This document shows, one piece after another, positions 1 to 6,696 of a stretch of DNA of 40,981 nt (its first letter is position 1; every line of letters begins with the position of its first letter). The notes under the pieces were generated by a model that was not told the DNA's origin, ran no database searches, and saw only the letters and a program-made list of their open reading frames with translations. Made by a program: the position numbers and the translations under genes. This DNA comes from Bacteroidales bacterium. GTDB taxonomy: Bacteria; Bacteroidota; Bacteroidia; Bacteroidales; UBA10428. The stretch lies in NCBI GenBank assembly GCA_016930375.1, contig JAFGGU010000050.1, positions 1 to 40,981 of the forward strand, written 5' to 3'.

Positions 1-1175
1 AGATCGGGCTTGCCAAGCTCCGATAATAAACCGGGTTTGAAAGTGAGAAGTACATCACCGGTAATGAATTCCACGTTGCTGATTCCGTTAAGCAGGGCGT
101 TTTCCCTGGCATCTTCAATGGCAAGCGAGGAGCCTTCAATGGCAGTGACGTGGCGCGCATAGGATGCCAAGAACAAAGCAAATGTTCCCACGCCGGAATA
201 GAGATCGTAAACTTTTTCATTCCCTGAAAGATCCACCCATTCACGTGCGGTCACGAAAATTCGTTCGGCTTGCCGGGAATTGGGCTGAAAGAAAGAAGAG
301 GCATGAACGCGGAAACGATTGCCGGCCAGCATCATGTAAAGGTAAGGTTTGGTTCCTCCAAAAGGAATTATCTCGCCCTGAAGTTGGCTATGGCTGTGCG
401 ATACGTGAATTGTCCAGCACAGGGATACGATAGATGGAAATTCTTCCTGCAATTTCTTAAGCAGGATCTCTCTTTGAACCGGACGGTCTATGGCAAATCC
501 AATCACCACAAGAGCCTCACCCGACCGGGTCACCCGTATGGAAAGGCTTCTCAGGAACCCTGTTTTTTGTTCGTGGTTGTAAAATTCATATCCCTGGTCC
601 ACGCAAAATGATTTAACGAATTCACAAATGGTGCGTGAAGGTTCAGACTGAAGATAGCATTCTTTGATATCCAGGATTTTGTCCGGGTCACCGTAACGGT
701 GAAATCCCAGGATTGCCCCGGTACCTGCTGCCTCTGCGTTTTGCATCTCCTTTGGATAGGAAGAGGAAAAAGTGTATTCCAGCCGGTGCCGGAAATAATG
801 AATATCCGGAGAGGGCACTACCGCAGGTACCTTGGGTGTATTGATCTCATATTTGTTCAGGGCATTGGTCAGTATCCTGTGCTTCAGCTCCAGTTGAAAA
901 GGGTAATCGATATGCTGCCAGGCGCATCCACCACATTGCCGGTAGTGGATACAAAAAGGATCAATCCGGTGGGGGGAAGGAGTGATAAGTTCAATTACCT
1001 GACCCGCCCTGTAACCCTGTTTTCTTCTCTCCAGGGCATACGTCACGGTTTCCCCCGGGATACCGAAATCAAGATATACGGACTTATTCTCAAAATTAGC
1101 CATACATCGTCCTGAGGAATGTATTTCCTCAAGAACAACCGGACCCCGGATCAGCTTTTGCTGGGATTCTGCCAT
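1..1175 (-). CDS. rlmD: 23S rRNA (uracil-C5) methyltransferase, RlmD/RumA family (C-terminus cut by window edge)
   Basis: The minus strand is open from an ATG at 1175 to the window edge; I translated it by hand. The family transfers methyl from SAM to U1939 (or a related uracil) of 23S rRNA. The N-terminus (about residues 3-60) resembles a TRAM RNA-binding domain. It is followed by CX5CX2C in a CIHYRQCGGCAW context, and a fourth Cys appears later in DIKECYLQ, giving the four ligands of the RumA-type [4Fe-4S] cluster. The SAM-binding motif reads DLYSGVGTFA. The last visible residues are GKPD, just before where the DPPR loop and catalytic Cys would lie, so about the last 60-80 residues are outside the window. 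The gene is divergent from the histidine kinase gene. RlmCD and TrmA relatives cannot be excluded, but the iron-sulfur motif favours RlmD. Confidence 0.88.
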   Translation of the reverse strand, partial: MAESQQKLIRGPVVLEEIHSSGRCMANFENKSVYLDFGIPGETVTYALERRKQGYRAGQVIELITPSPHRIDPFCIHYRQCGGCAWQHIDYPFQLELKHRILTNALNKYEINTPKVPAVVPSPDIHYFRHRLEYTFSSSYPKEMQNAEAAGTGAILGFHRYGDPDKILDIKECYLQSEPSRTICEFVKSFCVDQGYEFYNHEQKTGFLRSLSIRVTRSGEALVVIGFAIDRPVQREILLKKLQEEFPSIVSLCWTIHVSHSHSQLQGEIIPFGGTKPYLYMMLAGNRFRVHASSFFQPNSRQAERIFVTAREWVDLSGNEKVYDLYSGVGTFALFLASYARHVTAIEGSSLAIEDARENALLNGISNVEFITGDVLLTFKPGLLSELGKPD

Positions 1176-1322
1176 TGAACGATTGAATTAGCGTATTGGT
1201 CAAAAACAAGATTCTTGTAGTTTTATCCCGTGAATTTACGATGAAGTATACAAATATAGTGCAAAACACGGCTCGCAATATTATTTTATCCCGGCAGCTT
1301 CTGATTTATGTCAAGGAGATAC

Positions 1323-1364
1323 TTGTATATTGTTAAACCAATGCGTATGTTTATGGTATAAGGA
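1323..1364 (+). promoter_or_regulatory. possible promoter and ribosome binding site of the sensor kinase gene
   Basis: TTG at 1323-1325 and TATGTTTA at 1346-1353 are separated by 20 nt. They match the Bacteroidetes -33/-7 consensus (TTG, then TAnnTTTG) except for the last base. AAGGAA at 1360-1365 sits about 8 nt before a TTG start codon at 1374 and decides that start. An in-frame ATG at 1353 runs straight into TAA and cannot be used. The predicted leader would be very short, so the promoter part is tentative. Confidence 0.35.
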
Positions 1365-1373
1365 ACAGCATCA

Positions 1374-3476
1374 TTGTTTGGTATAAAACGCATATTATCT
1401 GTTTTGTTGAATCCCGTTCTGCTGTCTCTTTGGGCAACAATCCTCATTTTGCTGATTATTCCGGTTGGAACCGATAAATATTCCGCCACACTTATCGAAA
1501 AAGGCACCTATATGAACGAGCAGGTCGTCCGTTATGACGATCTGGATTATGACGGCAAAAGTGAAAGGATAGCTGTCTTTCATAATAGTCTGGGCACGGC
1601 AGGATTGACCGTAGCCAATACCAACGGAGTGCTGGATCAATGGACTTTCAGGGGAAGATACGATTTTGTCCAGGTGCCGGGCACAGTCATCACAGGTGAC
1701 AGGGATGACGATGGCATGAAAGAGATTTATGTTTTTACCCTTTCCGGTGACTCTGTCTTGTTGCATGTCATTCCGGATTACAGGGATGCAGGAATTCCGC
1801 CCGGAAACCGGTTTATTGCAAGGGTGGGAAAACGAAAAAACAAATATGATCCCTACATCTTACCAGCTGAGATGGATGATCTCACAGGGGATGGCATCAA
1901 GGAGCTCATTTTTGGGATCGGCACCGGTTACTCGCTAAAACCGAGAACCGTTTTTGCATGGAATGCAGCGAGTGACACCCTTGTGATTTCACCGGAAAGC
2001 GGTTACTTTTTGCAGGGGATACTGCAGGAGGATATCGACGGTGATCAGGAGAAAGAAATCATACCTTATGGTTATGCGGCATCGAATGTTCGTGATTCGG
2101 CGATTCCTTATCCCGACCGGAATACATGGCTGATGGTATTGAACAGGAAGCTGTTATTTGCTTTCAAGCCCCTGGCATTTCCGGGTCAGTATTCAAACCT
2201 GAAACCTGTGGTACTTTCAGGGAACCTACATGCGCCTGTCCTGGCGGCATTGTATCGCCCGCCGGAGAACCAGGGCGATTCAAATATGCTGTTGCGCATT
2301 GATCCAAACGGGAAAATCATCAAGAAGCTTCCTGTGCCGGGTAACACCCAGGAGGCTTTTTCCCTGAGGGATAAAAAAGGGTTTTCATGGTTGCTGCTCT
2401 GGAGGTCCAGGGAGGGATTCGATCTCTACGATACTTCTTTTATTCTCAGAAAGACGGTTCCTGTATACACGGCGGGTGTTGTCATGCTGATTGACATGGA
2501 TCAGGATGGCATCCAGGAAGTGGTGATCTCTGATCAGCAAAGAAAGCAGCTGCTGGTTTTTCGAAATGAACTGAATCATCCGGTTAGTCTCTCGGTGGAT
2601 GGGGAAGGTGAAAAGGGAACTGTTTTTTCATTCCTGAAAAAGAAAGGACAATCCCCCCTGTTTTATATCCAGTCAGGTACCTCCTTTTCCCTGTTTCAAT
2701 ATGGCCTCAACCCGTTGTACAAGATTAGATTTCTGAAATATGCCGGCATTTACCTGAGTATTCTTCTATTTACCTGGCTTGTGCGGAAAATTCAACGGGA
2801 TCAACTCAGGAAAAAGCAGGAAACCGAGAAAAAGATAACCGAGCTTCAGCTTCAGATTATCCGCAATCAGCTCGATCCGCATTTCATCATGAATGCCGTA
2901 AATTCAATCATAGTCAGCATTTCTGATAAGGGGAAGGAAGAAGCCAAACAGCTTCTGCTACATTTCTCCCGGTTGCATCGTTCCTTGCTCATGTCATCCG
3001 ACCAGATTCAGCGAACCCTGCAGGAGGAAATTGAATTTACCGGGAACTATCTTGCGCTGGAAAAATTCAGGTTCAGGGACAAATTTGATTATCATCTCGA
3101 TATTGATCCTGCAGTGAATGTGAATATTCAGGTTCCCAAGATGATCCTTCAAATTCATGCGGAAAACGCGCTGAAGCACGGAATAATGCTTCTTGGCCAC
3201 AGGGGTATGCTGGTCATCCGTGTTCATAAAAGGGGAGAATCTCTTGAGATGGAGATACAGGATGACGGCGTGGGCCGGGAATATGCCCGGACACATGGCG
3301 GTGAATCAACCGGGAAGGGATTGGCAGTCATGGAAAACTATTCGCAATTATTCAACCGGTACCATCCGGGAAAAATCAAAACAGAAATTATAGATTTGTA
3401 TGACGACTCCGGCAATCCTGCAGGAACCAGGGTCAGGATATTAATATCGAACAGGAATGAAAAACCGGAAAAATGA
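1374..3476 (+). CDS. LytS/YehU-type sensor histidine kinase with FG-GAP/VCBS-like calcium-binding sensor region
   Basis: This is a membrane histidine kinase that should phosphorylate the overlapping LytTR regulator. A membrane anchor lies at residues 8-28. A long periplasmic region (about 40-430) carries at least five DxDxDG-type loops in a beta-propeller-like spacing: DYDGKSE, DRDDDGMKE, DLTGDGIKE, DIDGDQEKE and DMDQDGIQE. These resemble FG-GAP/VCBS calcium sites. A second transmembrane segment at about 455-475 leads into a coiled coil. The His_kinase (PF06580-type) motif follows, QLDPHFIMN, with phospho-acceptor His503. The ATP-binding domain has the N box with Asn598 (ENALKHG) and G box DDGVGRE. 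The start is TTG, supported by AAGGAA. The 3' end overlaps the regulator by 20 nt. No ligand-binding domain of known specificity is visible. The propeller could sense calcium, glycans or envelope proteins. Confidence 0.88.
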   Translation: MFGIKRILSVLLNPVLLSLWATILILLIIPVGTDKYSATLIEKGTYMNEQVVRYDDLDYDGKSERIAVFHNSLGTAGLTVANTNGVLDQWTFRGRYDFVQVPGTVITGDRDDDGMKEIYVFTLSGDSVLLHVIPDYRDAGIPPGNRFIARVGKRKNKYDPYILPAEMDDLTGDGIKELIFGIGTGYSLKPRTVFAWNAASDTLVISPESGYFLQGILQEDIDGDQEKEIIPYGYAASNVRDSAIPYPDRNTWLMVLNRKLLFAFKPLAFPGQYSNLKPVVLSGNLHAPVLAALYRPPENQGDSNMLLRIDPNGKIIKKLPVPGNTQEAFSLRDKKGFSWLLLWRSREGFDLYDTSFILRKTVPVYTAGVVMLIDMDQDGIQEVVISDQQRKQLLVFRNELNHPVSLSVDGEGEKGTVFSFLKKKGQSPLFYIQSGTSFSLFQYGLNPLYKIRFLKYAGIYLSILLFTWLVRKIQRDQLRKKQETEKKITELQLQIIRNQLDPHFIMNAVNSIIVSISDKGKEEAKQLLLHFSRLHRSLLMSSDQIQRTLQEEIEFTGNYLALEKFRFRDKFDYHLDIDPAVNVNIQVPKMILQIHAENALKHGIMLLGHRGMLVIRVHKRGESLEMEIQDDGVGREYARTHGGESTGKGLAVMENYSQLFNRYHPGKIKTEIIDLYDDSGNPAGTRVRILISNRNEKPEK

Positions 3477-4221
3477 AATCACGGTTGTGAATTGCCTGAT
3501 CATTGATGATGAAGCGCCGGCAGCAGATGCGCTGACGGAAAAACTGTCATCAGTGAGTTCACAGCTTCGGATCCTCGATAAAATAAATGATCCCAAACAA
3601 GCATTGACGAACATTTTACTGAAGAAACCGGACCTGGTTTTTCTGGATATTCAAATGCCCGGCATGAGTGGTTTTGACATCATGGAAGCCCTAAGTCATA
3701 CCGATGTGAGGCCATTTGTAATATTTGTAACTGGTTTTGACAAGTTTGCCATCCAGGCGATCAGGGCATCAGCGTTCGATTATTTATTGAAGCCGGTTGA
3801 TGACAGAGAACTCGTCCTGGCTGTTGAGCGGTTCCTTTCCAGGTTCAAGGAAAAGAAACAGGTGATCAGTTACCATCTTTTGCTTGCGCAAACCGCAGGC
3901 AAAAAGATCCGGTTTAACACAACAGGAGGATTTATCATGATGAATCCCCAGGATATTGTTTACATCCAGGCCGACTGGAATTACTCGGAGATTCACCTGG
4001 GTAAGGAAAAACATGAGGTGGTGACCATGAACCTGGGCTCTATCGAGGAGATCCTTCCCCAGGGAAGCTTTGCCCGCATCAACCGCTCGGTGATCATCAA
4101 CCTGGCATACCTCGAAAAGGTGCAACGGGGAAAGCGTTTGTGCATACTGCGAAAAGACGGCATCGCTTACGAATTTAAAATACCCATCATGAGGATCAGG
4201 TACCTGGAGGGACTGGTTTGA
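3457..4221 (+). CDS. LytTR-family response regulator
   Basis: This is a 254-residue cytoplasmic transcription regulator. The receiver domain (about 11-130) has the acidic pair Asp17/Asp18, phospho-acceptor Asp64 in FLDIQMPGMSG, Thr92 and Lys112 in YLLKPVDD. The C-terminal half (about 150-254) is a LytTR DNA-binding domain, with YIQADWNYSEIHL and ARINRSVIINL. It begins inside the kinase gene, which indicates translational coupling and a cognate pair. A GTG at 3487, just after the kinase stop, is an alternative start that would drop ten poorly conserved residues. Its targets are not evident, and no LytTR direct-repeat site was recognised nearby. Confidence 0.92.
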   Translation: MKNRKNEITVVNCLIIDDEAPAADALTEKLSSVSSQLRILDKINDPKQALTNILLKKPDLVFLDIQMPGMSGFDIMEALSHTDVRPFVIFVTGFDKFAIQAIRASAFDYLLKPVDDRELVLAVERFLSRFKEKKQVISYHLLLAQTAGKKIRFNTTGGFIMMNPQDIVYIQADWNYSEIHLGKEKHEVVTMNLGSIEEILPQGSFARINRSVIINLAYLEKVQRGKRLCILRKDGIAYEFKIPIMRIRYLEGLV

Positions 4222-4397
4222 TCTGCATTGTGAATTCCGGTGTTTCCTAATCCAAAACAGAGGCTTCCTATAGCAAATATCATCTTTCTCAGTAAGCACG
4301 TAAAAACTGACTATTTTTAGCCCAGAATGGAAGTGCTATCCTTTTCACATCACCAATAAGCATATATGCATTTCCCCAATTATCAACCAAGCCCCCG
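4222..4397. other. intergenic sequence with no recognised gene
   Basis: This AT-rich spacer follows the LytTR gene. I see no open frame with a credible start, no tRNA-like cloverleaf and no long repeat. Together with the terminator and the inverted-repeat element after it, it forms a stretch of nearly 700 bases without a protein gene (4222-4913). Confidence 0.6.
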
Positions 4398-4431
4398 GGC
4401 CTTTCAGCGGTTTACTGAAAGGCCTTTTTTT
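4398..4431 (+). terminator. rho-independent terminator of the two-component operon
   Basis: GGCCTTTCAG (4398-4407) and CTGAAAGGCC (4415-4424) form a perfect 10-bp stem with a 7-nt loop, followed by seven T residues. It lies 176 nt after the LytTR stop codon. The downstream half, from 4412, recurs exactly at 5620-5638. Confidence 0.85.
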
Positions 4432-4437
4432 ATAATA

Positions 4438-4878
4438 ATGGTTCATCATAATAATGCTTACCTAATCTGGTTTTGATGAAGTATTTGCCGCAGCTATCCG
4501 TTATAAATATTCAATAGCCCTGGACTTCAGGCCGGGGTTGGGATATTTGGTTTTCATTAGAATATAAGGGCTTCAGCCCTTTTATATATAAACAATCTTC
4601 CCGTTGGCTCCTCATATCGAAGGGTCGAAACAAAACATAGTCCATTTAAACATAAGGGCTAAAGCCCTGATTAATAAACAAATCACCCTTTCTCAGATTC
4701 CCCGTCGCCCCCGGCCTAAAGGCCGGGGCTATTGATGTCTACATTGATAATAAGATTGAAATAGCTTCATTTCCTGCCAATACTTTAATGGGCCATTTCC
4801 TGGAACTCAATTCATACCTCAGTTTAATCGGAGTAACTCTTTATTCAAATCCAGGTACGCATCTTTATGATGAACCAT
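4438..4878. mobile_element. MITE-like non-coding element with 26-bp imperfect terminal inverted repeats
   Basis: The ends at 4438-4463 and 4853-4878 are inverted copies of one another, with 23 of 26 positions matching and the outer 14 (ATGGTTCATCATAA) identical. Inside lie two further nested pairs of inverted sequences: CAATAGCCC-type at 4512 and 4733, and AGGGCTnnAGCCCT-type hairpins at 4566 and 4654. No open frame of meaningful length is present. The flanks are AT-repeat rich, so a target-site duplication cannot be called. It resembles a MITE or composite REP element dependent on a transposase elsewhere. I do not recognise the family. Confidence 0.55.
4512..4733. repeat. nested REP/BIME-like palindromes inside the MITE-like element
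   Basis: Four GC-rich palindromes lie in AT-rich surroundings: a degenerate one at 4512-4537 (CCCTGGACTTCAGGCCGGGG), AAGGGCTTCAGCCCTT at 4566-4581, AGGGCTAAAGCCCT at 4655-4668, and CCCCGGCCTAAAGGCCGGGG at 4709-4728. The outer two are in opposite orientation: CAATAGCCCTGG on the left, and the reverse complement of CCGGGGCTATTG on the right. The inner two have nearly the same core. Such units are typical of REP sequences mobilised by RAYT-type transposases, but no such gene is in the window. Confidence 0.6.
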
Positions 4879-4913
4879 AATAATCGCAGGTTCAGATATA
4901 GGGCTGAAATTGT

Positions 4914-5294
4914 TTATGTTAAGAATAAGTAATCTTTATCTATTGTCCGAATAATTTTTTTATCCAGGGTAAAAATTCTGCATGAGTTTTCAACGGCTGC
5001 AAGAATGATTACCGCATCAATCAATCCAATACCAAGATTACAATAATTACTGCTGCTCGCAAAATCTGCAGCATGTAACAGCGAATCAGACGAAAATTTA
5101 ATCTTCGGAAGAATCTTCCAGTAAGCCAGTAAATAATTCTTTTCCTTGTCATTCTTCGCACCAAAGATCAGCTCAGAGAAAATAGGTTCAATGGTTATTA
5201 CCTGTCTATTCTTTAATAATGATTCCATATAGCGAATAAAATCATTATTTTGTTTGAAGAACTCAATCCATACACTTGTATCCACCAGGATCAT
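4914..5294 (-). CDS. vapC: PIN-domain toxin, VapC-like ribonuclease
   Basis: This 126-residue single-domain protein carries the acidic PIN residues Asp5 (MILVDTSVW), Glu41 (PIFSELIFGA), Asp93 (GLIDAVI) and Asp111 (FTLDKK), the metal-binding set expected of a Mg2+-dependent endoribonuclease. Its start overlaps the stop of the upstream small gene by 4 nt, the usual vapBC arrangement with antitoxin first. The length is normal for the family. The RNA target is unknown (tRNA-fMet or other tRNAs in characterised VapCs). It sits in an AT-rich island between a terminator and its partial copy, which suggests acquisition. Confidence 0.88.
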   Translation of the reverse strand: MILVDTSVWIEFFKQNNDFIRYMESLLKNRQVITIEPIFSELIFGAKNDKEKNYLLAYWKILPKIKFSSDSLLHAADFASSSNYCNLGIGLIDAVIILAAVENSCRIFTLDKKIIRTIDKDYLFLT

Positions 5295-5506
5295 ACTCGT
5301 TTATTAATTTTCCTGATATATTCAGCAGAAAATCCCTCTTTGAACTGTAACGGTTCATTCTGAAGTTCTTGGTTAAGTTTTTCAAGTCGTTTGATGTACA
5401 ACCAATCATTAAGCGCTTTGATAAGGCTGTCTGTAATATTCTTGCCTTCAGAATATTTCTGTACATCGCGGATCAGATCATCAGGCAACAAAGCAGTAAC
5501 TTTCAT
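5291..5506 (-). CDS. vapB: VapB-like ribbon-helix-helix antitoxin
   Basis: This is a 71-residue protein. Residues 1-37 (a beta strand MKVTALLP and then two predicted helices) look like a ribbon-helix-helix dimerisation and DNA-binding domain. The charged C-terminal tail (QFKEGFSAEYIRKINKR) would wrap the toxin. It precedes and overlaps vapC by 4 nt. It should neutralise VapC and, with it, repress its own promoter. Three regularly spaced repeats lie just upstream of the start codon. The assignment rests on size, fold pattern and neighbour rather than a signature motif. Confidence 0.8.
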   Translation of the reverse strand: MKVTALLPDDLIRDVQKYSEGKNITDSLIKALNDWLYIKRLEKLNQELQNEPLQFKEGFSAEYIRKINKRV

Positions 5507-5520
5507 ATCGGATATTTATT

Positions 5521-5553
5521 TACGATATACATATACGATACAAATATACGATA
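5521..5553 (-). promoter_or_regulatory. three 13-bp-spaced TACGATA repeats, probable VapB operator
   Basis: TACGATA occurs at 5521-5527, 5534-5540 and 5547-5553, an exact 13-nt period, 15-47 nt upstream of the vapB start. Ribbon-helix-helix antitoxins commonly bind repeated short sites over their own promoter, so autoregulation is the likely role. Confidence 0.6.
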
Positions 5554-5610
5554 TATATGGATGATTTTAATAAAAAATATAAGAAAAATTATAGTCTTTG
5601 TATCAGACAT

Positions 5611-5654
5611 ATCGGTGGGTTACTGAAAGGCCTTTTTTACCTTTCCCACTGATA
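5611..5654. repeat. copy of the 4412-4430 terminator sequence inside an imperfect palindrome
   Basis: TTACTGAAAGGCCTTTTTT at 5620-5638 is identical to 4412-4430, 1,208 nt away. Around it, ATCGGTGGG and CCCACTGAT form an arm pair that includes one G-T, so this copy could fold as a different hairpin. The pair of copies brackets the MITE-like element and vapBC. Confidence 0.65.
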
Positions 5655-5683
5655 CACAATACCTAAAAGTGTTTTTCTCCAAT

Positions 5684-5710
5684 GTCATAAATTATTTTTA
5701 CATTTATGAC
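5684..5710. promoter_or_regulatory. perfect 9-bp palindrome upstream of darA, candidate operator over a -7 box
   Basis: GTCATAAAT (5684-5692) and ATTTATGAC (5702-5710) are perfect inverted repeats. The 9-nt centre contains TATTTTTA, one mismatch from the TAnnTTTG -7 element of Bacteroidetes promoters. The palindrome ends 12 nt before the darA start. A dimeric regulator binding here would block the promoter of the whole 15-kb cluster. Confidence 0.5.
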
Positions 5711-5721
5711 GGATAAAATGA

Positions 5722-6642
5722 ATGAGCATGCCTAAAAAAGTACTTGTTGTTTATTATACTCAAACCGGACAGTTGCGGGAGATCGTGAAATCGGTTACGG
5801 CACCGCTGGAAGCAGATCCTGAAATTCACCTTGCTTTTGAAGAATTAAAACCCAGGCCACTATTCCCCTTTCCGTGGACATCTGATGAATTTTTTCAGGC
5901 CATGCCTGAATGTGTGAAAGGCATACCCTGTGAACTGGAACCCTTAACTGTTGATGCGCAGGAGGATTTCGACCTGATCATTGTGGCCTGGCAGCCCTGG
6001 TTCCTCTCTCCTTCCATTCCTTTTCACGCTTTTTTTCAGCTGGAGTCGACAAAAAAGCTCCTGAACGGTAAGCCGGTCATTACACTGATTGCCTGCCGAA
6101 ATATGTGGTACATGGCGCAAACACGTATCAAACAATACATTCAGGAGGCCGGTGGCCGGCTGGCAGGTAATATTCTGCTTTATGACAAAGCGCCTAACCT
6201 GTTAAGCCTGGTATCGATTATACGGTGGATGTTCAAGGGCAAAAGGGACCGGTACATGAAGATCATTCCCCCTGCCGGAGTCTCCCAGGCTGATATTGAC
6301 GGCGCAATCCGTTATGGTCTTATTATCAGGGAATCACTGCAGGAGGCAGGCTTTGATAACCTTCAGCCTAAGCTGGTTTCCGCGGGTGCTGTAGATGTCC
6401 GTACAGGTCTTGTGATGATTGAAAAGCGCGGTATCGTCATGTTCCGCTTATGGGCAGGGTTTATTTTAAAAAAAGGTCCTTACGGAGCAAAATCGCGCCT
6501 TTTGCGTGTCAGGCTCTTCAAGTATTATTTGCTTGCCGTGCTCTACCTGGTATCACCCTTTGCAACACTGCTTTACCAAATTATCAAGCCCTTCCGGGGC
6601 AAAACTATTAAAAAACAAATATCTTTATATCAATCAGCATAG
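5722..6642 (+). CDS. darA: flavodoxin-fold dialkylresorcinol enzyme, DarA-like
   Basis: This 306-residue protein has an N-terminal flavodoxin-type FMN phosphate loop (VVYYTQTGQLREIV, about 8-21) and a conserved aromatic block (FDLIIVAWQPWFLSPSIPFHAFFQ). A hydrophobic C-terminal segment (about 270-292) suggests membrane association. Size, motif and the immediately following KAS III gene match DarA. In dialkylresorcinol and flexirubin pathways the DarA/DarB pair turns two beta-ketoacyl chains into a cyclohexanedione and then a resorcinol, and DarA is linked to the aromatisation step. It is the first gene of the 14-gene plus-strand run. An in-frame ATG at 5728 is an alternative start. The function is assigned by family recognition; the substrate is unknown. 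Confidence 0.85.
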   Translation: MSMPKKVLVVYYTQTGQLREIVKSVTAPLEADPEIHLAFEELKPRPLFPFPWTSDEFFQAMPECVKGIPCELEPLTVDAQEDFDLIIVAWQPWFLSPSIPFHAFFQLESTKKLLNGKPVITLIACRNMWYMAQTRIKQYIQEAGGRLAGNILLYDKAPNLLSLVSIIRWMFKGKRDRYMKIIPPAGVSQADIDGAIRYGLIIRESLQEAGFDNLQPKLVSAGAVDVRTGLVMIEKRGIVMFRLWAGFILKKGPYGAKSRLLRVRLFKYYLLAVLYLVSPFATLLYQIIKPFRGKTIKKQISLYQSA

Positions 6643-6662
6643 GCTGTTATTGATGTTTTTTT

Positions 6663-6670
6663 TAGTTTTG
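6663..6670 (+). promoter_or_regulatory. possible internal promoter -7 box before darB
   Basis: TAGTTTTG fits the Bacteroidetes -7 consensus TAnnTTTG exactly, 26 nt before the darB start in the 54-nt darA-darB gap. No well-spaced -33 TTG was found; the nearest TTG (6650) is too close. Treat as weak. Confidence 0.3.
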
Positions 6671-6696
6671 CACTTTCATTAAAATGTCGGTTCCAA

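Noticed and set aside
164-1115. Plus-strand open frames in the first kilobase
   Set aside because: They lie opposite the continuous minus-strand RlmD frame, which carries all the family motifs; their translations look random.
4806-4878. Short minus-strand frame of 19 codons starting within the right end of the inverted-repeat element
   Set aside because: Too short, no ribosome binding site, and it is part of the terminal repeat.
5369-5626. Plus-strand 85-codon frame opposite vapB and its promoter
   Set aside because: It is antisense to a real gene and to the operator repeats, with no recognisable protein features.
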